DNA of 64,000 nt from an uncultured Paracoccaceae bacterium (GCA_947501555.1 CANMWG010000002.1:258224-322223); one strand, 5' to 3'; positions 11,390 to 21,612 are shown, counted from the stretch's first letter. Made by a program: numbers and translations. Notes: generated by a model not told the origin, from the sequence alone.

Positions 11390-12543
11390 CTAAGATTTGC
11401 ATCGCCACAGGTAGTTATTTTCACCCGCAAGAAACGCAAATCGGGTTTCATGCCCAGAATCTTTTTGGTGGAAATGTCTGCATCTTGCATGAACACCCAA
11501 TGGACAGTGATCCTTTTGGGTTAGAGCACCACGCATGGATGCCGCCCAAAGGCAAGAAAAGCACAAGATCTGAGAAACTCGCCCTGCTTGCTGCAAAAGT
11601 CAGAAACATTGCAAAGCACCGCACGGCGCGGGTCCCCTACGGGCAAATACGGAATGACCTTGTTACGTTTTTAGACAAAACAGCCCCCGACGCAATTCTA
11701 GCCGAATTTGGAAATGTTGGGCTGCGAATAGCACCTGTTGCTAAACAAATAGGCCTGCCGGTCTTCACCTATTTTCGGGGCGCTGACGCTTCATCACAGC
11801 TGCGGATCCCTCTGCGCGCCGCTGGGTATCGACGCATGATGGGGCACCTCGACGGCGTTTTTTCCGTTTCGCAGTTTCTGCTTGACGAATTGGCGGCAAC
11901 TGGTGTGCGGCATGCAAACAGCCACGTTGTGCCAAGCGGGGTCAACACCGACCTGTTCGTACCCTCGAAAAAGAAAAAGGGGAGCTTTCTGACAGTCGGG
12001 CGGTTTGTCGAAAAAAAGCGACCCGACATCACGGTGAAAGCGTTTTGTTTGAATGCACAGAAAACTGATGGAATCTCACTCGACATGGTCGGCGACGGCC
12101 CCATGCTGGACCAATGCAAATCCATTGTCCAAGATTTCGAAATGGGGCACCGGGTGACTTTTCACGGCGCACGGCCGCATCCCTATGTCCAAGAGATGCT
12201 AGGTCAGTCTGAAGTGTTTCTGCAGCATTCTGTCCGGGCGAAAAATGGCAATACCGAGGGATTGCCAACCGCAATTCAAGAGGCAATGTCATGTGGGCTA
12301 GCAATCGTTTCCACGCGACATGCGGGCATACCCGAGGCGGTCATTGAAGGCGAAAATGGGCATTTGGTTGAAGAGGGCGACTTCGATGGCTTTACCGCAG
12401 CGATTGGGCGTGTCGCAGAAAACCTCTCGGGCCTTCCCGAAATAGCCGCACGGAACAGAGAGAAGGCGCTCGCACGATACGACAACAGGAAACTGATCAA
12501 AGTTGTCGAGCGGGAAATTGAGGCTGTCCTGCAGGCGAAATAG
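11386..12543 (+). CDS. GT4-type glycosyltransferase
   Basis: VGRFVEKKRPDITVKAF...MVGDGPML...EGLPTAIQEAMSCGLAIVSTRHAGIPEAVIEGENGHLV. Confidence 0.88.
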   Translation: MTKICIATGSYFHPQETQIGFHAQNLFGGNVCILHEHPMDSDPFGLEHHAWMPPKGKKSTRSEKLALLAAKVRNIAKHRTARVPYGQIRNDLVTFLDKTAPDAILAEFGNVGLRIAPVAKQIGLPVFTYFRGADASSQLRIPLRAAGYRRMMGHLDGVFSVSQFLLDELAATGVRHANSHVVPSGVNTDLFVPSKKKKGSFLTVGRFVEKKRPDITVKAFCLNAQKTDGISLDMVGDGPMLDQCKSIVQDFEMGHRVTFHGARPHPYVQEMLGQSEVFLQHSVRAKNGNTEGLPTAIQEAMSCGLAIVSTRHAGIPEAVIEGENGHLVEEGDFDGFTAAIGRVAENLSGLPEIAARNREKALARYDNRKLIKVVEREIEAVLQAK

Positions 12544-12635
12544 GCGCCCAAGACAAAGCCGGTCGAACGAACGATCTGGGACCTGCCGGGTCCAGCGAAA
12601 ACATCGCTACCATCGTCTTTCCAAGTGTTCCAAAC

Positions 12636-12668
12636 AAAAAACGCCCCGCAGTTCCCTGCGAGGCGTTT
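12636..12668 (-). terminator. Terminator downstream of rpmD
   Basis: aaaaaacgccccgcagttccctgcgaggcgttt; T-run on the minus strand. Confidence 0.8.
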
Positions 12669-12674
12669 CAAACC

Positions 12675-12701
12675 GTAGGTCGGGGTTTTCCCCGACTCCG
12701 A
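12675..12701. repeat. Palindromic repeat GTAGGTCGGGG..CCCCGAC abutting the rpmD stop
   Basis: gtaggtcggggttttccccgactccgac. Confidence 0.85.
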
Positions 12702-12702
12702 C

Positions 12703-12891
12703 TTAGCCTTTTTCTTCGATGATCTCGACCATATGGCTGATCGAATTCACCATACCACGGACGGAAGGAGTATCTTCCAGCTCTTTGGTGCGGTTCATCT
12801 TGTTCAGGCCCAGACCGATCAGCGTAGCACGCTGTTTGGCAGGGCGGCGGATCGGGGAACCGATCTGCTTGACGACGATTGTTTTAGCCAT
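12703..12891 (-). CDS. rpmD: 50S ribosomal protein L30
   Basis: [32 protein letters not shown]. Confidence 0.97.
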   Translation of the reverse strand: MAKTIVVKQIGSPIRRPAKQRATLIGLGLNKMNRTKELEDTPSVRGMVNSISHMVEIIEEKG

Positions 12892-12904
12892 CTGTCAGGT
12901 CTCC

Positions 12905-13486
12905 TTACGCGTCAGCTTCAGCAGGGGCAGCGGCCGGAGCCTCGTCCCGCTTGGGCAGAATGTCAGCAACCTTCTTGCCGCGACGCTGTGCGACGTTGCG
13001 TGGGGATTGCTCTTTGGTCAGGCCATTCATTGTGGCGCGGATCATGTTGTAAGGGTTCTGCGAACCGATAGATTTTGATACAACGTCCTTGACGCCCAGC
13101 ATTTCGAATACGGCACGCATTGGACCACCGGCGATGATACCAGTACCCTCAGGGGCTGTGCGCATGACCACTTTACCAGCGCCGTGACGGCCCTCGATGT
13201 CGTGGTGCAATGTGCGGCCGTCGCGGAGTGCGACGCGGATCATCTGACGCTTGGCTTGCTCAGTGGCTTTGCGGATTGCTTCAGGAACTTCTTTCGCTTT
13301 CCCTTTGCCAAAGCCGACACGGCCTTTTTGGTCGCCAACAACGACCAAAGCTGCGAAGCCAAAGCGCTTACCACCTTTGACGGTCTTGGAAACCCGGTTG
13401 ATCGCGACCAGACGGTCTGCAAACTCAGGTGCTTGTTCTTCACGGCGGCCACGGCCACCGCCACGTTTGTTTTCACGTTCTGCCAT
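12905..13486 (-). CDS. rpsE: 30S ribosomal protein S5
   Basis: [10 protein letters not shown]...[32 protein letters not shown]. Confidence 0.97.
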   Translation of the reverse strand: MAERENKRGGGRGRREEQAPEFADRLVAINRVSKTVKGGKRFGFAALVVVGDQKGRVGFGKGKAKEVPEAIRKATEQAKRQMIRVALRDGRTLHHDIEGRHGAGKVVMRTAPEGTGIIAGGPMRAVFEMLGVKDVVSKSIGSQNPYNMIRATMNGLTKEQSPRNVAQRRGKKVADILPKRDEAPAAAPAEADA

Positions 13487-13583
13487 TGATGGCGTCCTTT
13501 TGTCGTTGCCCGAAGGCGTTGTCCAATCGCGGTAGCGGATGCCCCGGATCATCGAAACCGGGGCGAACCCCGGCTTGCATTGT

Positions 13584-13609
13584 GTAAGATGGGTTTAAAC
13601 CCATCTTAC
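13584..13609. repeat. 26-bp perfect palindrome GTAAGATGGGTTTAAACCCATCTTAC (copy 2), after rplR
   Basis: Identical to 6069-6094. Confidence 0.95.
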
Positions 13610-13612
13610 GCC

Positions 13613-13978
13613 TTATATCTTCAGTCCACCTTCACGGGCAGCCTCGGCCAAAGCCTTGATCTTGCCGTGAAACAGGAAACCGCCACGGTCGAAAAACGCT
13701 TGCTCGACGCCGGCTTTCTTGGCGCGTTCTGCGATTGCAGCACCCACCTTGGTCGCGGCTTCGATGTTGTTCTTGCCGAACACGCCCAGATCTTTTTCGA
13801 GCGATGAAGCGGACGCGATTGTCACGCCGTTCACATCGTCGATCAGCTGGACGCTGATGTTTTTGTTGCTGCGGTGGACAGACAACCGGGCACGGCCCTG
13901 GTTGGCTGTGACGCCACGCAACTTGTTCCGAACGCGCATACGGCGCTTGAGAAACAGAGTTCTTTTGCTGTTTGCCAT
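13613..13978 (-). CDS. rplR: 50S ribosomal protein L18
   Basis: [37 protein letters not shown]. Confidence 0.97.
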   Translation of the reverse strand: MANSKRTLFLKRRMRVRNKLRGVTANQGRARLSVHRSNKNISVQLIDDVNGVTIASASSLEKDLGVFGKNNIEAATKVGAAIAERAKKAGVEQAFFDRGGFLFHGKIKALAEAAREGGLKI

Positions 13979-14511
13979 TACTTCTTCTTCCCTTCTTTAC
14001 GGAAGATATATTCGCCTTTGTACTTGATCCCTTTGCCCTTGTAGGGCTCGGGCTTACGCCAAGCACGAATATTCGCCGCAACCTGACCAACCTGCTGCTC
14101 GTCGATACCTTCGACGATCACATCAGTTGGCTTTGGTGCTGTGACAGTGACGCCTTCAGGCACTTCAAAGTTGACGTCATGGGAATAGCCCAGCGACAGC
14201 TTCAAAACATTGCCCTGCATCTGTGCACGGTAACCAACACCGGAAAGCTCAAGCTCTTTCTTGAAGCCTTCCGAGACGCCAGTGGCCAAGTTCGCAACCA
14301 TCGTGCGGCTCATGCCCCACTGCTGGCGGGCGCGCTTGGACTTACCGCGAGGTTCCACAGTGACGACGTTGCCGTCAACGCTGATGGTCACATCGTCAGT
14401 TGCTTTAAAGGTCCGGGTCCCCTTGGGGCCTTTCACTTCAACGGTCTGACCTGACACAGAGGCGGTAACGCCTGATGGCAGCTCAACCGGTTTTTTACCA
14501 ATACGAGACAT
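13978..14511 (-). CDS. rplF: 50S ribosomal protein L6
   Basis: [31 protein letters not shown]. Confidence 0.98.
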   Translation of the reverse strand: MSRIGKKPVELPSGVTASVSGQTVEVKGPKGTRTFKATDDVTISVDGNVVTVEPRGKSKRARQQWGMSRTMVANLATGVSEGFKKELELSGVGYRAQMQGNVLKLSLGYSHDVNFEVPEGVTVTAPKPTDVIVEGIDEQQVGQVAANIRAWRKPEPYKGKGIKYKGEYIFRKEGKKK

Positions 14512-14520
14512 GATGTTTCC

Positions 14521-14913
14521 TTAGAATACAGTGCAGAGCACTTCACCACCAACATTGGCAGCACGTGCTTTTGCATCCGACATCACACCCTGCGAGGTGG
14601 AGACAATCGACACACCCAAGCCCTGACGGACGGTTGGGATGTCATCAGCGCCCAGGTAAACGCGACGGCCAGGCTTTGAAACCCGCTTCACTTCACGAAT
14701 AACAGGGGTGCCCTCGTAGTATTTCAGCTCGATGTTGAAAGCAGGATGGCCATCTTTGCCGTCCTTCTTTTCGTAGCCGCGGATGTAGCCTTCGTCGGAA
14801 AGCACATCCAGGACCCAACCACGCAGTTTGGACGCAGGTGTTTCCACCACTGCCTTACCGCGCATCTGGCCGTTACGGATACGTGTGAGCATATCACCGA
14901 TAGGATCGTTCAT
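14521..14913 (-). CDS. rpsH: 30S ribosomal protein S8
   Basis: [17 protein letters not shown]...[20 protein letters not shown]. Confidence 0.98.
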   Translation of the reverse strand: MNDPIGDMLTRIRNGQMRGKAVVETPASKLRGWVLDVLSDEGYIRGYEKKDGKDGHPAFNIELKYYEGTPVIREVKRVSKPGRRVYLGADDIPTVRQGLGVSIVSTSQGVMSDAKARAANVGGEVLCTVF

Positions 14914-14925
14914 AATATGTGCTCC

Positions 14926-15231
14926 TTACCAGCTTGACTTGACCATGCCGGGGATCTCGCCATTGGAACCAAGGTCCCGCAGCGCAATCCGGCTGATCTT
15001 CAGTTTACGGTAATAGGCGTGTGGACGCCCGGTGAGCTGGCAACGGTTGTGCAAACGGGTCGCAGAAGAATTGCGGGGAAGCTTGGCAAGCTCAAGAGTT
15101 GCCTTAAAGCGCTCTTCCACAGGGACTTCTTTGTCGTTGATGATTGCCTTCAAGGCGGCACGCTTTTCGGCATACTGCTTGACCAGCTTTTCACGCTTCA
15201 CTTCGCGTGCGATCATGGATTTCTTAGCCAT
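14926..15231 (-). CDS. rpsN: 30S ribosomal protein S14
   Basis: [24 protein letters not shown]...[18 protein letters not shown]. Confidence 0.98.
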   Translation of the reverse strand: MAKKSMIAREVKREKLVKQYAEKRAALKAIINDKEVPVEERFKATLELAKLPRNSSATRLHNRCQLTGRPHAYYRKLKISRIALRDLGSNGEIPGMVKSSW

Positions 15232-15244
15232 ATCTAATTTCCCC

Positions 15245-15808
15245 TCAGCTGTTGAACGGCATGTTGAACGCTTTCAACAGTGCCTTTGCTTCAGCGTCAG
15301 TGTTCGCTGTTGTGCAGATAACGATGTCCATGCCCCAGTTCTCATCGATCTTGTCAAAGTCGATCTCGGGGAACACCAGATGCTCTTTCAGGCCCGTGGC
15401 ATAGTTGCCGCGACCGTCGAAAGATTTGCCAGAGACGCCGCGGAAGTCACGGATACGAGGCATAGCAACAGTGATCAAACGATCCAGGAATTCAAACATG
15501 CGGTCGCCACGCAAAGTCACCTTTGCACCCAAAGGCATGTCTTCACGAACGCGGAAACCAGCGATGGACTTCTTTGCGCGTGTTGTCATGGCCTTCTGAC
15601 CGGCGATGGTTGTCAGATCTTCCTGTGCGGATTTTGCTTTCTTGCTGTCACGGACAGCCGCAGCACCACAGCCGATGTTCAGAACAATCTTGTCCAACTT
15701 CGGGATCTGCATCTCGTTCTTGTAGCCGAACTCTTCCTTCATCGCAGCGCGAATTTTGGAATGATATTCAGTCTTCAGACGGGGGGTATAGTTTGCAGTA
15801 TCAAGCAT
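15245..15808 (-). CDS. rplE: 50S ribosomal protein L5
   Basis: VLNIGCGAA...[35 protein letters not shown]. Confidence 0.98.
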   Translation of the reverse strand: MLDTANYTPRLKTEYHSKIRAAMKEEFGYKNEMQIPKLDKIVLNIGCGAAAVRDSKKAKSAQEDLTTIAGQKAMTTRAKKSIAGFRVREDMPLGAKVTLRGDRMFEFLDRLITVAMPRIRDFRGVSGKSFDGRGNYATGLKEHLVFPEIDFDKIDENWGMDIVICTTANTDAEAKALLKAFNMPFNS

Positions 15809-16113
15809 TAGATCGCATCCCCTGTTGTCTTGGCGAAACGGACCTTGTTGTCGCCATCCATACGGAAGCCAACGCGGGTCGCTTTGCCATTTGCATCAAC
15901 AATGGCCAGGTTGCTCAGCTGAATGGGCATCGCTTTTGGCGTACGGCCACCTTGTGAGGTCTGGGATTGCTTGGTGTGACGGATCGAAATGTTCAGACCG
16001 TCCACGATGGCTTTGCCGGATTTCGGGTCGATGCTGGAAATCGCGCCAGTCTTGCCTTTGTCCTTGCCAGTCAGAACGATGACATTGTCACCTTTACGGA
16101 GCTTAGCAGCCAT
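15808..16113 (-). CDS. rplX: 50S ribosomal protein L24
   Basis: [21 protein letters not shown]. Confidence 0.97.
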   Translation of the reverse strand: MAAKLRKGDNVIVLTGKDKGKTGAISSIDPKSGKAIVDGLNISIRHTKQSQTSQGGRTPKAMPIQLSNLAIVDANGKATRVGFRMDGDNKVRFAKTTGDAI

Positions 16114-16481
16114 TACAGCACCTCCGGAGCAAGTGAGATAATCTTCATGAAGTTCTTGGCGCGCAGCTCGCGAACAACTGGGCCAAAGATACGTGTACCC
16201 ATGGGCTCATTGTTGTTGTTGAGGATAACAGCAGCGTTGCTGTCAAAACGAATGGCTGTGCCATCGTCACGGCGAACTTCTTTGGCGGTGCGTACGACAA
16301 CGGCCTTACGGACGTCACCCTTCTTTACGCGACCGCGTGGAATGGCCTCTTTGACGGATACGACAATGATGTCTCCAACACTGGCGTAACGACGGTGAGA
16401 ACCACCCAGAACCTTGATGCACTGAACACGGCGTGCGCCGCTGTTGTCAGCAACATCCAGATTGGTCTGCATCTGGATCAT
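16113..16481 (-). CDS. rplN: 50S ribosomal protein L14
   Basis: [33 protein letters not shown]. Confidence 0.98.
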   Translation of the reverse strand: MIQMQTNLDVADNSGARRVQCIKVLGGSHRRYASVGDIIVVSVKEAIPRGRVKKGDVRKAVVVRTAKEVRRDDGTAIRFDSNAAVILNNNNEPMGTRIFGPVVRELRAKNFMKIISLAPEVL

Positions 16482-16642
16482 TTGGTTTCCTTCCGACCTA
16501 TGAGCAAGTCCCGATTTCTGTCCGGGGGCCCAGGGTTTCGATTAATGGGATGCGATAGCAACGTCACGGGGCGCTCATCGGTTCCTGCCGGACCCTCCTC
16601 GCGAAAGCGAAGAAAGCCGTCAGGCTTGATTGAGCGTCCAGA

Positions 16643-16873
16643 TCAGCTGGCAATCACCTCCCAGCGTTTCGTTTTCGACTTTGGTGCACATTCCTGAATG
16701 CGAACTTGGTCGCCAACATTGAATGCGTTATTCTCATCATGAGCCCGATACTTCTTGGACTTACGAATGGTTTTCTGAAGCAGCGGGTGCTTATAACGAC
16801 GCTCGACTGATACGGTGACGGTCTGTGCGTTCTGGTTGCTTGTGACAACCCCGGCAAGGATACGCTTAGGCAT
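16643..16873 (-). CDS. rpsQ: 30S ribosomal protein S17
   Basis: [42 protein letters not shown]. Confidence 0.97.
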   Translation of the reverse strand: MPKRILAGVVTSNQNAQTVTVSVERRYKHPLLQKTIRKSKKYRAHDENNAFNVGDQVRIQECAPKSKTKRWEVIAS

Positions 16874-16875
16874 TC

Positions 16876-17082
16876 TCAGGCCTCCTTGGCAGCGGCTGCT
16901 GCTTTTTCGTTCAGAATAGTTTTGACCTTGGCAGCGTTGCGGCGGGCCGCACGAATACCCGAGGTGTTCTCAAGCTGACCTGTGGCTTGCTGGAAGCGCA
17001 GGTTGAAGCTTTCTTTTTTCAGATTGACCAGCTCTTCACGGAGCTGATCGGGAGTTTTATCCCGCAGTTCATTGGCGTTCAT
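16876..17082 (-). CDS. rpmC: 50S ribosomal protein L29
   Basis: [39 protein letters not shown]; internal ATG chosen. Confidence 0.95.
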   Translation of the reverse strand: MNANELRDKTPDQLREELVNLKKESFNLRFQQATGQLENTSGIRAARRNAAKVKTILNEKAAAAAKEA

Positions 17083-17228
17083 GCCATATTCCTTTGTCAA
17101 CATCACCGGCAGGCCGCAAGAGCGTGACCCGATTCCCGGTGGAGTGGGTGTAGAAGTGCGCCGTATAGGAGGGTTGGGGGCCTGTGGCAAGGGGTGTTTC
17201 ACCCAATGTGGGAAACAAAGCCAATCCC

Positions 17229-17777
17229 TTAATACGCGATGGCTTCACACACCAAAATGCTGGTGCGGGATTGAAAGAAGTCTGGCCGGTAAGGCAACGC
17301 GACCCCAACGTCCTCGGGTGTTCGCTCAGTACAAACCCGAACCATGTCCCGGTCAACATCTATTGTGCCATTGAATATACGGGCACCTCTGGGGACCGGG
17401 CTGGGGGTTTCCCAGACCGTTTCATTGTCGATGGTCAATCGAAATCCCGTCTTTTCAGATTGGTCAGCAATTGTTCTGGGGCGAAAATCGATGACCTCAA
17501 AACGGATATCCCGCTCATCAATGACACAAGATGATGGATTACTACTCAGATCATACAAACTGGTTGGTCCTTGCGATTGGCCAGCTTGTCGAGACAACTG
17601 TCCGCCACCTATTTCGGTCCAAAAGACACGGATAAAAAAGTGCCGGTCGTACAAGGAGCCATCTAATGCGTAGCAATGTGCAAAAACTACGGAGCCCCAC
17701 TGATCAGCTTTAGCAGGGCCAGCCAGACAGGCGATCCAGAAAAACGGCATCGTAAGTAGAATAAATAGTTTAAGCAT
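17229..17777 (-). CDS. Hypothetical secreted protein
   Basis: N-terminal signal peptide [24 protein letters not shown]. Confidence 0.55.
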   Translation of the reverse strand: MLKLFILLTMPFFWIACLAGPAKADQWGSVVFAHCYALDGSLYDRHFFIRVFWTEIGGGQLSRQAGQSQGPTSLYDLSSNPSSCVIDERDIRFEVIDFRPRTIADQSEKTGFRLTIDNETVWETPSPVPRGARIFNGTIDVDRDMVRVCTERTPEDVGVALPYRPDFFQSRTSILVCEAIAY

Positions 17778-17920
17778 AATGTCATTCCACGACTGTCAAT
17801 TTTGCAAAATACAACCATACACATCGCCCAGACGATAGGCCAAGCGACGCCCCACAGGTAGGCTCTTCGTAACAACCCTCGTTTCGGGCACTGCCCCCAA
17901 CTGTTTACCGAAACACAGCC

Positions 17921-18086
17921 GGGCGGTCCGCCGCCCGGAGGATGGCGAGCGACCCCATCAATCTGGCACTTTATGGTGGCCCATCATGTGGACCCATGCA
18001 GGCGGCACCGCAGCCCGCAAAATCGCCAACCCGCGGGACAGGCCGACGATCGCCCGGCGCCTGCGGCTTGATTCCGGGCGGGGTAC
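17921..18086. repeat. Left copy of imperfect direct repeat flanking the ABM-MarR cassette
   Basis: Shares ggatggcgagcg-cccca-caatct-gcactttatgg...agcccgcaa...atgcggcttga-cccggg with 18911-19053. Confidence 0.75.
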
Positions 18087-18111
18087 TGCCTGAAGGCCGC
18101 TTAAAATTCGT

Positions 18112-18150
18112 TTGACAGGCAGCGTGCAGGCTATTTAATTATCGTGATAA
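18112..18150 (+). promoter_or_regulatory. Promoter and dyad operator upstream of the ABM-MarR pair
   Basis: TTGACA (18112-18117), 17 bp, TTAATT (18135-18140), overlapped by TTATC-GT-GATAA (18139-18150). Confidence 0.55.
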
Positions 18151-18168
18151 CCAAATAGGAGATCAGCA

Positions 18169-18462
18169 ATGTCATCCCCACTCTTCATCTTTGCCGAAAT
18201 CAAACCAAAAACCGCGCACTTTATAGACGCGCAGCAAGCCATCACCAACATCCTAGACCAAACCCGCGCTGAACGCGGATGCAAGTCGTTCAACCTGTTT
18301 GAATCGCCCGATCACAAGACGCTGTACCTCTTTGAAGAATGGGAAGATCAAAACGCACTCGACCAGCATCATGCCAAACCATACACGGTTTCGGTTTTCA
18401 AAGCCTACGAAGATTGGCTGGCAGAAACCCCACGTATCTTACCACTGCACAGCGTCGGCTAG
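18169..18462 (+). CDS. Antibiotic biosynthesis monooxygenase (ABM) domain protein
   Basis: RAERGCKSFNLFESPDHKTLYLFEEWEDQNALDQHHAKPY, typical dimeric alpha+beta barrel monooxygenase pattern. Confidence 0.85.
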   Translation: MSSPLFIFAEIKPKTAHFIDAQQAITNILDQTRAERGCKSFNLFESPDHKTLYLFEEWEDQNALDQHHAKPYTVSVFKAYEDWLAETPRILPLHSVG

Positions 18463-18496
18463 CAGCGTGTTTTTTCTACGTGAGCTGCCGACACGG

Positions 18497-18907
18497 ATGA
18501 TGATTGACAAATACGTCGCAGAAGCCGGAACCGGTGACACAGACGTTATAGCGCAAACATTATCCATGCTGCGCAAAGCAAGCCAACTCGGCCGCCAATT
18601 GGACGCCTATTTCAGTGCACAAAACCTGTCTCAATTAAAATTCCTTATCTTGGTCGTCATTGATCGAGAACCCGACACAGACCACCTACGTCAAAGCGAG
18701 GTCAATCAACGACTGGACGTATCAAAGCCAGTGTTGCACCGGACAGTGATGGCTATGATCGATGCAGGGCTGCTGGAGCGTAGCGAGGACCTGAACGATG
18801 CGCGAGCGCATAAACTGTCCTTAACAGAGGCAGGTAAAACAACGCTCAAGGCAATCTTACCGGGCTACTTCCAAGTGATTTCTGACTTTACACAAGGATC
18901 AGAGTGA
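18497..18907 (+). CDS. MarR-family transcriptional regulator
   Basis: LRQSEVNQRLDVSKPVLHRTVMAMIDAGLLERSEDLNDARAHKLSLTEAGKTTL winged-helix signature. Confidence 0.82.
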   Translation: MMIDKYVAEAGTGDTDVIAQTLSMLRKASQLGRQLDAYFSAQNLSQLKFLILVVIDREPDTDHLRQSEVNQRLDVSKPVLHRTVMAMIDAGLLERSEDLNDARAHKLSLTEAGKTTLKAILPGYFQVISDFTQGSE

Positions 18908-18910
18908 TGG

Positions 18911-19053
18911 GCGCGGTCGGCGGCCCGGGGGATGGCAAGCGCCCCAACAATCTAGCACTTTATGGCCGCCAATCATGTTGGGCCTTTCAGGCGTCACCGA
19001 AGCCCGCAAGGCTGATCATCGCCTGCCACATGCGGCTTGACCCCGGGCTGTAC
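18911..19053. repeat. Right copy of imperfect direct repeat flanking the ABM-MarR cassette
   Basis: See left copy 17921-18086. Confidence 0.75.
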
Positions 19054-19067
19054 ATCGGATGGCTGGA

Positions 19068-19844
19068 TCACCCCCCCAACATCGCGCGTAAGGCCACCTC
19101 GCTCTCAACATCCATCGGGGTCATCAATTCAATCTCAAACCCTTCCACCGCTGCATCATGCACCGATGCCAAACGGCCCAACATCGAACTGACTTGTAGC
19201 AAACCAACGCCCGGCACCTGCAACGCAATCGGCACATAAATCGGGGCATCCTGCCCGGCCTGACTTTTGACACCATCAAAATGCCCCTCGCGCATGGCCC
19301 GCTCTAACAACTCTGCCACATCCGGCGATTGGGCCGCAGCGGCCTGCATGCGGAAATAAAGGGCGGTGCTCGCCTCTTCCCAATTCTGGATCATCTGCCG
19401 AAACTGCGCAGACAGAAAAAGCTGCAGCAAATTGAAACGCGCGTTCTGCCCCCCAAACATGTTACCCAGGAACACATCCGCCGGGGTGTTGCTGCGCAAC
19501 ACATTCCACTTGGCATCCAGCACAAACCCGGGAAAGGGCCAGTTGCCCAGCACATGGCGCTCAATCCGGTCCAGTACATCATTTGTCGCGCTGGCCTCAA
19601 AGTCAGCACTGGGATCCGGATACCGAAAGCCCGAGGCCTCAAACAACGTGGCCCCCTGGCCGGCAGACAATGACAACTGGCTGGTGATCCGGCTGACCAT
19701 TTCGCGCGACGGGGCTGACCGGCCGGTTTCCAGAAACGACACATGGCGCTGGGTGCTGTCAATCGCCAAGGCCAGTGCCGATTGCGACAGACCCAATTCG
19801 GCGCGCAGGGTTTTCAGCGTCTGGCCAAATGCGGAATGCGGCAT
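19068..19844 (-). CDS. XRE-family regulator with MmyB-like C-terminal ligand-binding domain
   Basis: GQTLKTLRAELGLSQSALALAIDSTQRHVSFLETGRSAPSREMV; C-terminal part resembles MmyB-like domain. Confidence 0.85.
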   Translation of the reverse strand: MPHSAFGQTLKTLRAELGLSQSALALAIDSTQRHVSFLETGRSAPSREMVSRITSQLSLSAGQGATLFEASGFRYPDPSADFEASATNDVLDRIERHVLGNWPFPGFVLDAKWNVLRSNTPADVFLGNMFGGQNARFNLLQLFLSAQFRQMIQNWEEASTALYFRMQAAAAQSPDVAELLERAMREGHFDGVKSQAGQDAPIYVPIALQVPGVGLLQVSSMLGRLASVHDAAVEGFEIELMTPMDVESEVALRAMLGG

Positions 19845-19923
19845 CTCTATTCCCTCTGACGGAATTGATTTGATCGGTGCGTGAAACCTATAGCGGTCCG
19901 GACAAGACACCAAGGAGACATCG

Positions 19924-20304
19924 ATGACGACATGGTTACTGATGGGCATGGCCCTCTATCTGGTCACGGCCTACATCCCCTCACTTATGCTGCTTCAGGT
20001 CATTGGGGTGGGCAAATACCTGGGCACACGCGATGACCCACCCGAGCCCAAGCCCCATCATGCCCGGGCCATACGGGCGCGCGACAATTTCCGCGAAAAC
20101 CTGCCCGTCTTCTTGGGGCTGGGCCTGTTGGTGCTGATCACACCAGAAGCCGATCAATCCATCGCGCTACGGGGCGCGCAGACATTTGTCTTGTCGCGAC
20201 TGGTTTACCTGCCTGCCTATATCTCTGGGGTGCCCGTCGTCCGCTCCGCCGTGTTCATGCTGGGATGGTGTGGATTGCTGGTAATGGCCTTAGCATTACT
20301 TTAA
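19924..20304 (+). CDS. MAPEG-family membrane protein
   Basis: ARAIRARDNFRENLPVFLGLGLLVLI...ALRGAQTFVLSRLVYLPAYISGVPVVRSAVFMLGWCG. Confidence 0.8.
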   Translation: MTTWLLMGMALYLVTAYIPSLMLLQVIGVGKYLGTRDDPPEPKPHHARAIRARDNFRENLPVFLGLGLLVLITPEADQSIALRGAQTFVLSRLVYLPAYISGVPVVRSAVFMLGWCGLLVMALALL

Positions 20305-20415
20305 CCAGCGCACGCGGCCCTACCCGGCCCCGCGATTAGGCCGACCTTTTGCCGTCAATCTACCAAAGTCCAGCTCAACAATCGGAACAACAAACGGTCG
20401 AGGTCGTGAGCGGCA

Positions 20416-21135
20416 TCAAACAACCTCTTCGATAAACCCAGTTCGCTCAATAAGATCTTTCAGGGGACCTTCGTTGAAGCTGTCGTGAATCGGGCCGTGG
20501 TATGGTTGTGAACGCGGCCCGTCACCTTGCCACTTAACCAATGATCTCGGCCTTAGATAAGCACCCGTTCCCTTGGCATCCAAAACAATGCCGCTTAGTG
20601 GGGCGTAAACAACTTCAACCTTATCGCTTGGAAAAAAATGTCCGTCGGCTTCCATCTTTTCCTCAGGTTCAGCGGCCAGAGAATATGGGTATAAATGTTG
20701 ACCAATCAGAAACAGCACCCGCCCATCTTGCAGTTCTAGCAGGAAACCCGCACCTTCATCATCTTCTTCCTCGACCTCAACAACTGCAACAACTTCATGA
20801 TGTTCGGCGACAGCTATACCATTTTCTAGGTCGCCATCTGTCGGTTTGAAAACGCCCTCATTCGATCTGCTATACCTGTACTCAGCCACCGAATACCCAA
20901 GAGCTATGACTGCCGATACGCCGCATAGCCACCACATTGAAATCTCAAAATCAGGCCAGGCAAACATCCAGGATATGAAATCACAGAGTAAGCTCAATGC
21001 AATAAATGCAACCCAAAATAATGCGAATGAGGTACCTGTAAAAGCAAGGTAGTTGCTTCGCTTCACGTAAGCCGATGAATACGGTTTGAGTATTTCTCGT
21101 TCTGACCACGTAAGCACCCTTTCGGAAGTTGACAT
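20416..21135 (-). CDS. Hypothetical protein with two predicted TM segments
   Basis: Complete 239-aa ORF; hydrophobic segments near residues 30-55 and 65-85. Confidence 0.55.
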   Translation of the reverse strand: MSTSERVLTWSEREILKPYSSAYVKRSNYLAFTGTSFALFWVAFIALSLLCDFISWMFAWPDFEISMWWLCGVSAVIALGYSVAEYRYSRSNEGVFKPTDGDLENGIAVAEHHEVVAVVEVEEEDDEGAGFLLELQDGRVLFLIGQHLYPYSLAAEPEEKMEADGHFFPSDKVEVVYAPLSGIVLDAKGTGAYLRPRSLVKWQGDGPRSQPYHGPIHDSFNEGPLKDLIERTGFIEEVV

Positions 21136-21258
21136 GTATAGCCCTCAAAATTCGTTAAATCTGATCATTGGAACAAATTTAGGGGCAAGCTGTAGTGAAT
21201 GACAACAAACGAAGGGTGCACGTCAATAAACACCTCCCCCAGGCTGAACGCGGAAAAC

Positions 21259-21612
21259 CTATCGCGCCACAAACGCCCGGCTGGAAACCGACACTGAATT
21301 CTTCGCCGGATCCTTCGTATTGGCAAAGCAATAGCCATCCGCCTGATGGATGGTCCCAAACGACAACCCGCGCGTTTCTGCTTCACGACAGAACCGCGCG
21401 ACGTCCTCCACATCAAAGACCAGCTTCACAAGCGTCTGCCCTTCCTTGCGCCCCGCCCCCATCGGATGCAAAAGAATATGCGCGCCGCCCGCCTGCGGGA
21501 TCAGTTCGACAATCCGGTCTCCCTCAAGCCGCAGCACGTCAAAACCAAAATGCAGGCAGTAGAAATCCACCATTGCCTCAACACGCTTGGTATAGATGAT
21601 AATCCGGCCCAT
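21259..21612 (-). CDS. VOC-family (glyoxalase-like) protein
   Basis: MGRIIIYTKRVEAMVDFYCLHFGFDVLRLEGDRIVELIPQAGGAHILLHP. Confidence 0.8.
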   Translation of the reverse strand: MGRIIIYTKRVEAMVDFYCLHFGFDVLRLEGDRIVELIPQAGGAHILLHPMGAGRKEGQTLVKLVFDVEDVARFCREAETRGLSFGTIHQADGYCFANTKDPAKNSVSVSSRAFVAR

